From: an uncultured Christensenellaceae bacterium
GTDB lineage: Bacteria; Bacillota; Clostridia; Christensenellales; Pumilibacteraceae
Assembly: GCA_910587445.1 (NCBI GenBank)
Contig: CAJULE010000011.1
Coordinates: 1 to 28,661 of the forward strand
Length of the DNA: 28,661 nucleotides
Direction: 5' to 3'
Positions 7,124-14,478 of this stretch are shown here, one piece after another (the first letter of the stretch is position 1; each line of letters opens with the position of its first letter). The notes below the pieces were generated by a model that searched no databases, was not told the origin of the DNA, and was given only the letters and a program-made list of their open reading frames with translations. The position numbers were made by a program, and so were the translations under genes.

Positions 7124-8776
7124 TTACTTTTTGTCGTTTTCTCTTATTTCGACCCTTCTTATCTTGTCCGAAATGGTTTTCGGAAGTCTCTCTACAAACT
7201 CGACTATTCTCGGATATTTGTACGGAGCCGTAGTGTGCTTTACGTGTTCCTGAAGCTCTTTTTTAAGCTCCTCGCTCGGGAAGTAGTTTCGGGCAAGCAC
7301 AACGGTCGCCTTTATGACTTGACCGCGCACGTCGTCGGGAACGGCCGTGATCGCACATTCGAGTACGGCGGGGTGCTCCATGAGCGCGCTTTCGACCTCG
7401 AACGGTCCTATGCGGTATCCGCTGCTCTTTATGATGTCGTCGTCGCGTCCGACAAACCAACAGAAGCCGTCGTCGTCCATGTATGCGACGTCGCCCGTGT
7501 GATAGTAGCCGTCCTGCCATACGCTGCGTATGCCGCCGTTTTCGGTGACGTAGCCGACGAGTAGCCCTATTTGACCGTCACGCTTTTTCATGCAGATTTC
7601 GCCTTCTTTGCCGCGCTCGACGGGCTTTGAATTCTCGTCAAGAAGGACGATTTCGTAAAGAGGAGAGGGACGACCCATCGAGCCGGGGTGCGGCGTCATG
7701 AAAGGGAAGGTGCCGAGGCACAGAACTGTCTCGGTCTGACCGAAGCCCTCGTAAATGGGCTTGCCGAGCTTGTCCATTATCTGTTTATATACTTCGGGGT
7801 TCAGCGCTTCGCCCGCAGTCGTATAGTGCTCTATGGCGGAGAGATCGAACTTCGTCAGATCTTCCTTGATGAGGAAGCGGTACATCGTAGGCGGCGCGCA
7901 CAGCGACGTGACTTTGTACTTTTCGAGCAGCGGCAGTAAATCGAGCGGAGTATATCTGCCGTAGTAGTCATAGGCAAACACGGCGCACCCCGAGATCCAT
8001 TCTCCGTAGATCTTGCCCCAGCTCGCCTTTGCCCAGCCCGTATCGGCGGCTGTAAAGTGAAGCCCGCCGTCCTTGCAGTTGTGCCAGCAGAAAGCGGTCA
8101 GCATATGCGCGAGCGGGTAGGAGTAATCGTGCGACACCATTTTCGGCATACCCGTGGTTCCCGACGTGAAGTAAGCGAGCATACGGTCGCTCGTCTTGTT
8201 GTCTATTTCGAAAACCGTCTTATCTGCCGGCGCGTCTTTATAGAACTCGTAAAAGTCCTTCGAGAACTCTGTTTTTCCGATCGTGAGCACAAGCTTTACG
8301 CTCGGGCACTTGGGAAGAGCTTCTTTCACGTATTCGGCGACGCCTTTTGCCGTGACGCAGACAATGGCTTTGACGTCGGCGAAATTGCAACGGTAGATTA
8401 TGTCCTTGTACGTCAGCTGTGCGGTTGCGGGAATGGCTATCGCGCCGAGTTTGTGGAGCGCAACCACGGTAAACCAATATTCGTATCTCGACATGAGCAT
8501 GACGAGCACGCTGTCGCCCTTGCGTATGCCGGCTTTATAGAGTGCGTTGGCAATGCGGTTCGAGCTTTCGGAAACGTCCTTGAATGAAAAGATGTGTTCT
8601 TCGCCGGTATCGTTGCACCACACAAGCGCCGTCTTATTCGGGTCGAGCTTTGCATATTCGTCTACGATGTCACGACCGAAGTTGAAGTTGTCGGGCGTAT
8701 TTACCCGATAGTTTTTCACAAGATCGTCATAGTCTTTGAATTCCGTTTGGCTTACATATCTGTCGAGGAAATTCAT
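7124..8776 (-). CDS. AMP-forming acyl-CoA synthetase (acetyl/medium-chain type)
   Basis: A 550-residue adenylate-forming enzyme that activates a carboxylic acid with ATP and transfers it to CoA. Motifs in order: TSGTTGMPK (204-212, phosphate loop), YEGFGQTE (342-349), YHTGD (425-429), GRDDDIIKSSGYRIGPFEVE (443-462), and the C-terminal catalytic lysine K538 in LPKTISDKIRR. Full length for the COG0365 family; the overall pattern is closer to medium-chain acyl-CoA (ACSM-like) ligases than to classical AcsA, which is about 100 residues longer. The substrate acid cannot be assigned. The usual Gly before the catalytic Lys (SGK/TGK) is Asp here. AAGGAG sits before the ATG, and a promoter with extended -10 lies just upstream. 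The gene stands alone, divergent from galU. Confidence 0.9.
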   Translation of the reverse strand: MNFLDRYVSQTEFKDYDDLVKNYRVNTPDNFNFGRDIVDEYAKLDPNKTALVWCNDTGEEHIFSFKDVSESSNRIANALYKAGIRKGDSVLVMLMSRYEYWFTVVALHKLGAIAIPATAQLTYKDIIYRCNFADVKAIVCVTAKGVAEYVKEALPKCPSVKLVLTIGKTEFSKDFYEFYKDAPADKTVFEIDNKTSDRMLAYFTSGTTGMPKMVSHDYSYPLAHMLTAFCWHNCKDGGLHFTAADTGWAKASWGKIYGEWISGCAVFAYDYYGRYTPLDLLPLLEKYKVTSLCAPPTMYRFLIKEDLTKFDLSAIEHYTTAGEALNPEVYKQIMDKLGKPIYEGFGQTETVLCLGTFPFMTPHPGSMGRPSPLYEIVLLDENSKPVERGKEGEICMKKRDGQIGLLVGYVTENGGIRSVWQDGYYHTGDVAYMDDDGFCWFVGRDDDIIKSSGYRIGPFEVESALMEHPAVLECAITAVPDDVRGQVIKATVVLARNYFPSEELKKELQEHVKHTTAPYKYPRIVEFVERLPKTISDKIRRVEIRENDKK

Positions 8777-8806
8777 AATCGCTCCTTAAAGATAAAACTT
8801 TTAAAT

Positions 8807-8835
8807 ATGATAGCACATTCTTTTGCGAAAATCAA
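8807..8835 (-). promoter_or_regulatory. Promoter of the acyl-CoA ligase gene
   Basis: Read on the minus strand: TTGATT (8835-8830), 17 bp, then TATCAT (8812-8807) preceded by TGC, an extended -10. The start site would lie near 8800, about 25 nt before the ATG at 8776. It sits back to back with the galU promoter at 8864. Confidence 0.7.
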
Positions 8836-8863
8836 ATCATTTTGCGCCCGTCGCGAAAAACGG

Positions 8864-8892
8864 TTGACTTTTTATGCGCTAAGTCATAAAAT
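8864..8892 (+). promoter_or_regulatory. Promoter of galU
   Basis: TTGACT (8864-8869), 17 bp spacer, TAAAAT (8887-8892); each box differs from consensus at one base. Transcription would start near 8899, giving a leader of about 160 nt that includes the degenerate repeat at 8934-8965. Confidence 0.75.
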
Positions 8893-8933
8893 AACAATGT
8901 CATTCTCAGCGGCGAGAAAGCTGTGCTTCGAGC

Positions 8934-8965
8934 CGGAAGCTGTCACCGAAGGTGACTGAGGGGAT
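8934..8965 (+). repeat. Degenerate fragment of an intergenic palindromic repeat
   Basis: The segment GAAGCTGTCACCGAAGGTGA followed by CTGAGGGG contains a GTCACC/GGTGAC hairpin and has the same layout (hairpin, then a GGATGAG-like tail) as the second half of the repeats at 6960 and 10246. It lies in the galU leader, so it would be transcribed. Confidence 0.45.
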
Positions 8966-9058
8966 TGTTGTTATAGACAGTAAAGATTTAAGCTTTTAAG
9001 AATACTCAACCTGATTTTTTGCCTGTTTTTTCTCAAAAAAGCGGGAAAGGAGAATACC

Positions 9059-9925
9059 ATGAAAATCAAAAAAGCCGTCATACCGTGCGGCGGACTCGGC
9101 ACTCGGTTTTTGCCTATTACGAAAGCCGTTCCCAAAGAGATACTTCCCGTAGTCGATACGCCCGTGCTTGCCTATATAGTAAACGAGGCGATAGACAGCG
9201 GCATAACCGACATAATGATAGTCCTTCCCGAGGGAAAAGCTGCTATACGAGAGTATTTTTCTCCCAATAAAAAGCTCGAGGACGCGCTCGAAAAGTCGGG
9301 TAAGCGCGAGCTTCTCGAGGTCGTGAAAAACACCTACGGCAGAGCAAATATAGTATTCGGATTGCAGGAAAAGCCGCTCGGAAGCGCAGACGCGGTTCGT
9401 AAGGCAAAGAGTTTTACGGGCAGCGAGCCGTTTTGCCTTGCTTGGGGGGACGATCTGATAGTTTCGGAAAAGCCCGTCATGGGTCAGCTCGCAAATGCTT
9501 ACGAAAAGTGCGCCGCAAGCATAATCGGCGTTCAGACATGGGCGGGCGACGACATTGTCCGTTACGGTGTCGCGGACGTGGAAAAGGGCGACGGCAGACT
9601 TTACGCTTGCAAAGGAATTGTCGAAAAGCCTCCAATAGATAAGCTTCCGTCGCGCCTTGCCGCGCTCGGCAGATATGTGCTCACGCCCGACGTTTACGAA
9701 TATATCGAGCGCACGAAAGAGGGCAAGGGCGGAGAGCTTCAGCTCACGGATACGCTCAACATGATGGCGGCGGACGGGAAAATGTACGTCTACGATTTCG
9801 AGGGAAAACGCTACGACATGGGAGATAAGTTCGGTTCGGTGCAGGCAATAGTCGAAACGGCGCTCAAATCCCCGTTTGCCGAGCAAATGAAAGAATACTT
9901 GAGATCTCTCGTTGCGTCGCTTTAA
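9059..9925 (+). CDS. galU: UTP--glucose-1-phosphate uridylyltransferase
   Basis: This 288-residue nucleotidyltransferase makes UDP-glucose from UTP and glucose-1-phosphate, the donor for cell-surface glycans and glycolipids. The nucleotide-binding start PCGGLGTRFLPITKAVPKE (9-27) and the lysine in the KPLGSADAV region fit the GalU family, as does LAWGDDLIVSEKP and the GVVEKP-like CKGIVEKPP segment. The C-terminal DMGDKFGSVQAIVE is typical. Length is normal (about 290). ATG 9059 follows AAAGGAG with good spacing. Two small departures (GSADAV for the more usual GLGHAV, and LAWGDD for LLGDD-type) leave a related sugar-phosphate nucleotidyltransferase possible, but the whole-length pattern is GalU. 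It is a single-gene unit followed by a long repeat region. Confidence 0.88.
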   Translation: MKIKKAVIPCGGLGTRFLPITKAVPKEILPVVDTPVLAYIVNEAIDSGITDIMIVLPEGKAAIREYFSPNKKLEDALEKSGKRELLEVVKNTYGRANIVFGLQEKPLGSADAVRKAKSFTGSEPFCLAWGDDLIVSEKPVMGQLANAYEKCAASIIGVQTWAGDDIVRYGVADVEKGDGRLYACKGIVEKPPIDKLPSRLAALGRYVLTPDVYEYIERTKEGKGGELQLTDTLNMMAADGKMYVYDFEGKRYDMGDKFGSVQAIVETALKSPFAEQMKEYLRSLVASL

Positions 9926-9958
9926 AGCACGATATAAATCGAGAAGCGTTACGCCTAC

Positions 9959-10230
9959 TGTCATTCCGAGCAAATGTATCCATTGAATTGTCATTTCGCT
10001 CAAGGGGCGCGAACGCCGCGAAGCGAAGTACTACCGCTTAATGTCATTCCGAGCGGAGCGAAGTGAAGCCGAGAAATCTAAAGACCTTTCGACTGCGCTC
10101 AAGGTGACAGTGGTGCCCATGTCATTCCGCTCAAGGGGCGCGAACGCCGCGAAGCGAAGCGTATTCGCCTTATGTCATTCCGAGCGAAGTTGCCCGTTGC
10201 ATTGTCATTCCGAGCGAAGTCGAGGAATCT
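9959..10230 (+). repeat. Cluster of six TGTCATTCCG-type intergenic repeats
   Basis: TGTCATTYCG occurs at 9959, 9989, 10042, 10120, 10173 and 10203. Most copies continue as GAGCGAAG... and two end in the characteristic GAGGAATCT/GAGAAATCT tail. Copies at 9989-10028 and 10120-10160 share about 40 nearly identical bases (CGCTCAAGGGGCGCGAACGC and onward). The stretch 10090-10113 adds the complementary arm CTTTCGACTGCGCTCAAGGTGACA. This is the STRAP-like, non-coding repeat family seen between genes in many bacteria. A 63-codon open frame across it is an artefact of the repeats. No gene lies here. Confidence 0.8.
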
Positions 10231-10245
10231 AAACCTATAAAAAAG

Positions 10246-10318
10246 CCTTCCCTTGAGAGGGAAGGTGTCGCGGCACAAAGCGAAGCGACTGCCGCGACGG
10301 ATGAGTAGATTTTTCTTT
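10246..10318 (+). repeat. Dispersed double-hairpin intergenic repeat, copy 2
   Basis: Hairpin one is CCTTCCCTTGAGAGGGAAGG. Hairpin two pairs GTCGCGGCA with TGCCGCGAC around a CAAAGCGAAGCGAC loop, then GGATGAGTAGATTTTTCTTT follows. This copy has better pairing than the one at 6960. Two strong hairpins joined in tandem are the form expected of a REP/BIME-like or MITE-like element. Confidence 0.75.
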
Positions 10319-10377
10319 CAAAGAGGATTGTCTCAATCTATAAGTTCTTCTTATATATATGCAAACGACAGCTTATT

Positions 10378-10402
10378 GCCGCACCTCTAAGTGCGGCTTT
10401 TT
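10378..10402 (+). terminator. Rho-independent terminator
   Basis: GCCGCAC (10378-10384), loop CTCTAA, GTGCGGC (10391-10397), then TTTTT. It would end any transcript coming from galU through the repeats and separates them from the opp promoter. Confidence 0.85.
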
Positions 10403-10468
10403 CATGTCACTAATATGAAAAAAACTAATATTTGTACGATAAAATCGAAAAAAATACGGTGAAATGGC

Positions 10469-10498
10469 TTGACAAGAAAGTGCGGGGGGGGGTATACT
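10469..10498 (+). promoter_or_regulatory. opp promoter with a nine-G tract in the spacer
   Basis: A perfect TTGACA (10469-10474) is followed 18 bp later by TATACT (10493-10498). The last nine bases of the spacer (10484-10492) are all G, abutting the -10 box. A loss of one G would give the optimal 17-bp spacing. Transcription should start near 10505, shortly before the structured leader. Confidence 0.75.
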
Positions 10499-10529
10499 GA
10501 TTATAAATACAGCCCGCTTTAATCTTTTT

Positions 10530-10674
10530 GGGTGATAGCTCTGTAAAGTGCTAAAGCGCAGTGGCTAATCGCTTTACATCCGGACAACGACATAATTCAG
10601 GCGATAAGTTTGCGAGGCGTCTCTCCGAAATGCTTTGGGTAGGGTAGGCATAGGGAACAGAGTACGCCCTTTTT
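10530..10674 (+). ncRNA. Candidate structured leader or small RNA upstream of oppA
   Basis: A 13-bp closing helix (with two bulges) joins 10530-10544 to 10657-10669: GGGTG with CGCCC, TA with TA, CTCTGT with ACAGAG. Inside are three arms: AAAGTG/CGCTTT (10545-10550 with 10570-10575), CGGA/TCCG (10581-10584 with 10624-10627), and ATGC/GCAT (10630-10633 with 10648-10651). TTTTT (10670-10674) follows the closing helix, so it could also act as an intrinsic terminator. I do not recognise it as a known riboswitch, T-box, 6S, tmRNA, SRP or RNase P RNA. It may be a riboswitch/attenuator for opp or a free RNA of about 170 nt. Confidence 0.45.
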
Positions 10675-10851
10675 GCGTTTAGTCGTAAAAAGCAAAGGCT
10701 TGGCTCATACTAAGGAAGGTTCGTGTTGTTTGCGCATTTCGGCATTATCGAAATTGCATGGACGGCGACCTGAAAACATCGTATATTTTGCGTTTCGCTC
10801 GTAAGGATCGGGGCGTAAGATAAATAAAGTTTTTTGATGGAGGTCAAAAAC

Positions 10852-13401
10852 ATGAAGAAGTTTAGGCACATATCGGTTGTCGTACTGACGCTCATAATGA
10901 CGGCAGTAATGGCAATCGGCGTTGCGGCTTGCGATAGTTGCGGTCAATCAGGCTATGACATCGAAAAGCGCGCGCGTACGGGTTGGAAGGACGAAAAGGT
11001 TTATACCTACAATTCCTATATCACGGCAATTCCCTCGCTTTGGAATGAACTTGCGAGTACGGACGGCGGTGACAGAGATATTATGGACTTTCTCAATAGT
11101 TCGTTCTTCGAATTCGACTTCGAGTTCGATGAAAGCGGCGAGGTGGTTTCGGGCGGTTTCGAAGTGGAATATTCGGCGGCGACAAAGCTCGAGGACGCGA
11201 CCGCCGATTATAAAGGCAAGTACGGTATACCCGAGGACGATGAAGAAGGTCACAGAGCATGGCGCATTACGCTTCGCGACGACCTTAAGTGGGATGACGG
11301 CACGGCTATCACCGCAGGCGATTTCGTATACACGATGGAGAAGCAGCTCAACGGAAAATATCTGTTCGATCAGGCTGCCAACTATTGGAACGGCAACTAT
11401 ATTCTTCACAATGCGCAAAACTATTTCTATGAAGGAAGAACGGTATGGCTCGACGCCAATACTCCGTATGGCGGATATACAACCGACATGGATGATAAAC
11501 TGATATTCAGTTTGGGCAGTGCCGCAGAAAACGAAAAGAAATACGAAAGTTCCGTATGCGCGTTGAGAAATATCCTTGTCGAATATCAACATATAGGCGC
11601 AAAATGGACCGCGGCTCAAGTTGCGGGATGTCTTATTAACGATTTTGGAGCTGAAACGACGTCCGAGGCGATTCTTGCTCTCGAAGGAAAGACTTTGGCT
11701 CAAATCAAGGCGGATGCGACGCTTAAGGCAACATGGGATGCCGTCTATGCTTGCTGGGTAGATAACCCCGCAACACAAACGCTTAATTTCTTCCTTACAC
11801 ATTACACTTATGATGAAATGGAATTTGACGAAGTCGGAATCGTTGCCGAGTCCGATACAAAGCTTGTAGTAATATACGATAACGCAAATCTTTCGCCTAT
11901 CAATGCAGACGGCAGTCTCAATTACCAAGCGGCTTACTATTTCTCGGGACTTCCGCTTGTCAAGAAAGATCTTTGGGAAAAACTCGAAGTTGAGCCTGCG
12001 AACGGTTCTACTGTTTACACCACGAACTACAATGCGTTGACCGTTGCAAACAGCGCAAGCTGGGGACCGTATAAACTTTCCAACTATCAGGCGGGTACGA
12101 CTTATACTCTTTCGAGAAACGATAAGTGGTACGGTTACGGAATGGATAAGTACGACGATCAGTATCAGACCGATAACATTGTCGTAAGGCAGATCGCGGA
12201 ATGGAACACCGCATGGCAGGCGTTCCAAAAAGGCGAGTTCAGCGTAGTCAGCATCGATACGACCATAGCCGACGAGTTCAGAAATTCGAAGCGTGCGTAC
12301 TATACTCCCACTTCGGGCGTCGCAACGTACTTCTTGCAATGCAACGAAGATGCGCTCACGAAAGAGAAGGGTAACGCGCTTCTTAAATACAAGGATTTCA
12401 GAAAAGCATTTTCTCTTGCGCTCGATCGTGCCGAGTATTGCCAAAAGCTTACGACAAGCTCCATTCCTTCGCTCGGACTTTACAACGATCTTATTTACTA
12501 CGACGTAGCCAACGGCGGCGTATACCGTCACGAAACGGCGGCTAAAGAGGTTCTTCTTTCCACTTACGGCGCAGAAAAGCAGACTGACGGCAAATGGAAA
12601 GTCGGTACGCAGATCTATGACGACATCGATGATGCAATGGATGCCCTTACAGGCTATAACCTCGATCTTGCAAAACAGCTCTTCACTTCTGCGTACAATG
12701 ACGCAAAAGAGGCGGGCGACATCGATGAGAACGGAAAAGTAACGATCCGTTACGGCGGTACCGAAAACAACGAGAACATGAAGAAAGAAATCAACTTCAT
12801 GAACGACGCTCTCGCGACCGCAACGGTAGGAACTCCTCTCGAAGGAAAAATAACCGTCGAGTTCTATGAATTCAATGCCGCAAATTGGATAGACGATTTC
12901 CGTTATAACGGTATGTACGATATAGCAAGCGCGTATGTTTCCGGCGGCGCTTGGAACCCGTATTACTCGCTTCAGATTTATCTTCTCGATTCGCAGCGTC
13001 TCACGATCGGTTGGGACACTTCCGCAGAAATGCTCGAGTTTACCGTTCCCGCGGGCGGCGAGGGACAGCCGGCAATTACCGATAAGCTCAGTCTTGTCGA
13101 TTGGTTTTACTGTCTCAACGGACTGACGGGTTGCAAGTATAATATATCGCTTTATCCCACCGACAGCAAGCTTGCTCTTACAGCGGCTTTGGAGGGAGCT
13201 ATACTCGAGAGCTATACAAGCATTCCCGTAAACAGCATTACGTCTTCTTCGCTTATGTCCTATAAGTGCGAATACATTACGTATGAGTACAACACGTTCA
13301 TGTCTTACGGCGGAGTGAGATATATGTCCTACAACTTCGACGATACCGAATGGACAGAATGGGTAAAAGCGCACAAGGGTACGCTCGATTACAGATTCTG
13401 A
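10852..13401 (+). CDS. oppA: Oligopeptide ABC transporter substrate-binding lipoprotein, enlarged
   Basis: An 849-residue extracellular peptide-binding protein (SBP_bac_5 family). The signal peptide (KKFRH, then a hydrophobic stretch) ends in a lipobox VAAC with the lipidated C27, so it is membrane-anchored. The family block WRITLRDDLKWDDGTAITAG starts at W137, and the C-terminal FMSYGGVRYMSYNFDD...TLDYRF is typical of the long clostridial members. Family members are usually 530-600 residues; about 130 extra residues lie near 190-322 (helical, AAQVAGCLINDFG... type). ATG 10852 is chosen because GGAGG sits 8 bp upstream and the signal peptide starts here; the frame opens six codons earlier. 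First gene of the opp operon; an attenuator-like hairpin follows it. Ligand unknown; peptides by family and by neighbours. Confidence 0.9.
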   Translation: MKKFRHISVVVLTLIMTAVMAIGVAACDSCGQSGYDIEKRARTGWKDEKVYTYNSYITAIPSLWNELASTDGGDRDIMDFLNSSFFEFDFEFDESGEVVSGGFEVEYSAATKLEDATADYKGKYGIPEDDEEGHRAWRITLRDDLKWDDGTAITAGDFVYTMEKQLNGKYLFDQAANYWNGNYILHNAQNYFYEGRTVWLDANTPYGGYTTDMDDKLIFSLGSAAENEKKYESSVCALRNILVEYQHIGAKWTAAQVAGCLINDFGAETTSEAILALEGKTLAQIKADATLKATWDAVYACWVDNPATQTLNFFLTHYTYDEMEFDEVGIVAESDTKLVVIYDNANLSPINADGSLNYQAAYYFSGLPLVKKDLWEKLEVEPANGSTVYTTNYNALTVANSASWGPYKLSNYQAGTTYTLSRNDKWYGYGMDKYDDQYQTDNIVVRQIAEWNTAWQAFQKGEFSVVSIDTTIADEFRNSKRAYYTPTSGVATYFLQCNEDALTKEKGNALLKYKDFRKAFSLALDRAEYCQKLTTSSIPSLGLYNDLIYYDVANGGVYRHETAAKEVLLSTYGAEKQTDGKWKVGTQIYDDIDDAMDALTGYNLDLAKQLFTSAYNDAKEAGDIDENGKVTIRYGGTENNENMKKEINFMNDALATATVGTPLEGKITVEFYEFNAANWIDDFRYNGMYDIASAYVSGGAWNPYYSLQIYLLDSQRLTIGWDTSAEMLEFTVPAGGEGQPAITDKLSLVDWFYCLNGLTGCKYNISLYPTDSKLALTAALEGAILESYTSIPVNSITSSSLMSYKCEYITYEYNTFMSYGGVRYMSYNFDDTEWTEWVKAHKGTLDYRF

Positions 13402-13438
13402 TTCGAGTAGTCTCGAATACGTAAAATAATTCAAAAGG

Positions 13439-13479
13439 TGGCGGGGGCGGTCTTAAAGCCCCCTCCGCCATACTTTTTT
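13439..13479 (+). terminator. Intra-operon attenuator/terminator between oppA and oppB
   Basis: TGGCGG (13439-13444) pairs with CCGCCA (13465-13470), extended by a G-rich against C-rich inner stem with a bulge, then TAC and six T. Partial termination here would make more oppA mRNA than downstream mRNA, the usual way to overproduce the binding protein. A smaller hairpin (ATTCGAG/CTCGAAT, 13401-13418) sits at the oppA stop codon. Confidence 0.75.
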
Positions 13480-13513
13480 ATTTCCAACCTTGCAAATAAG
13501 AGGATAAACGACT

Positions 13514-14476
13514 ATGTATATGTTCAAATATATACTGAAGAGAATAGGGCTTATGCTGATGACGTTTTGCATAATAATGCTTATCTGCTTCGTCCTCATA
13601 AAGCTTTTGCCTATTCCCATAAATACGACTATCGGACAGGACAGCGAAATCCTTAAAGAAAGATTACGCGCAAGGGGATATTACGATCCGATTCTTGTCC
13701 AACTGTTTAACTATGTAAAGAGGATTTTCACGGAAGGAGATTTCGGAATCGGCGTAAATATGCCGGGATATATCAATGCGCCCGTATGGGACGCATTCGT
13801 TTCGCGTCTTCCGCCTACGGTGCTTATAAACGTGTATTCTTCGCTTATCGGCGTGCCTATAGGGCTCGGACTCGGTATCTTTGCCGCACTCAAAAAGAAT
13901 AAGTGGCAGGACCACGTGATTTCTACGGGCGTTATGCTCCTTATATCCGTGCCGTCCATAGTTTACGCTTTCCTTATTCAGTACATCTTCTGTTTTAAAC
14001 TCGATTGGTTTCCGCTTATGATGGAACCGGGTACGGACTATTTCAGTTGGGCGATGTTCCGAAGCATGATGCCGGCAACGCTTTCGCTCAGTCTCGGTTC
14101 GATTGCGGGTTATGCACGCGGAACGCGCGCCGAACTTACCGAAGTGCTCACAAGCGAATTTATGCTTCTTGCGAGAACAAAAGGTCTCACGAGAGGACAG
14201 GCGACTTTAAGGCACGCGCTGAGAAATTCCATGGTCCCGATATTCCCGTCCATACTTTCCGAATTTGTCGCAGTCCTTTCGGGCTCGATGATAATCGAAA
14301 ATATCTTTGCGATCCCCGGCGTCGGAATGTTGTACTTGACCTCGATACGAGTACTCGATTACGACTTCTTCATGTTACTGTCGGGCTTCTACTGTCTCGT
14401 CGGTCTTACGGCGGGCATAGTCGTCGATATAAGCTACGGCTTCATCGATCCGAGAATAAGAATGGGGGCAAGATAA
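13514..14476 (+). CDS. oppB: Oligopeptide ABC transporter permease
   Basis: This 320-residue integral membrane protein is one half of the channel. It has an N-terminal membrane segment (about 9-32, RIGLMLMTFCIIMLICFVLI), an extracytoplasmic loop with GDFGIG, then five further hydrophobic segments. The cytoplasmic coupling (EAA) loop is visible in ARTKGLTRGQATLRHALRNS, and the C-terminal IIENIFAIPGVGMLYLTSI...FIDPRIR is the family hallmark. Its length is normal, so it is the only subunit in this operon without an insertion. AAGAGGA ends 9 bp before ATG 13514; a second ATG two codons later is possible. The oppC start follows the stop codon by 2 bp. Confidence 0.93.
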   Translation: MYMFKYILKRIGLMLMTFCIIMLICFVLIKLLPIPINTTIGQDSEILKERLRARGYYDPILVQLFNYVKRIFTEGDFGIGVNMPGYINAPVWDAFVSRLPPTVLINVYSSLIGVPIGLGLGIFAALKKNKWQDHVISTGVMLLISVPSIVYAFLIQYIFCFKLDWFPLMMEPGTDYFSWAMFRSMMPATLSLSLGSIAGYARGTRAELTEVLTSEFMLLARTKGLTRGQATLRHALRNSMVPIFPSILSEFVAVLSGSMIIENIFAIPGVGMLYLTSIRVLDYDFFMLLSGFYCLVGLTAGIVVDISYGFIDPRIRMGAR

Positions 14477-14478
14477 TT

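Noticed and set aside
10041..10232. Open frame of 63 codons downstream of galU
   Set aside because: It is built entirely from the TGTCATTCCG repeats, has no ribosome binding site and its residues reflect the repeat.
10555..10575. B12-box-like AGCCACTG on the minus strand
   Set aside because: Only the short box matches; no other cobalamin riboswitch elements are present and the promoter context is on the plus strand.
10500..10700. T-box leader, 6S RNA or S-box in front of oppA
   Set aside because: No AGGGTGGNACCGCG T-box, no S-box core, and the multibranch fold does not match the single rod with a central bubble of 6S RNA.
10948..13434. Very long minus-strand open frame opposite oppA
   Set aside because: It mirrors oppA; low stop density in antisense follows from codon bias. 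Signal peptide, motifs and ribosome binding site all support the plus strand.
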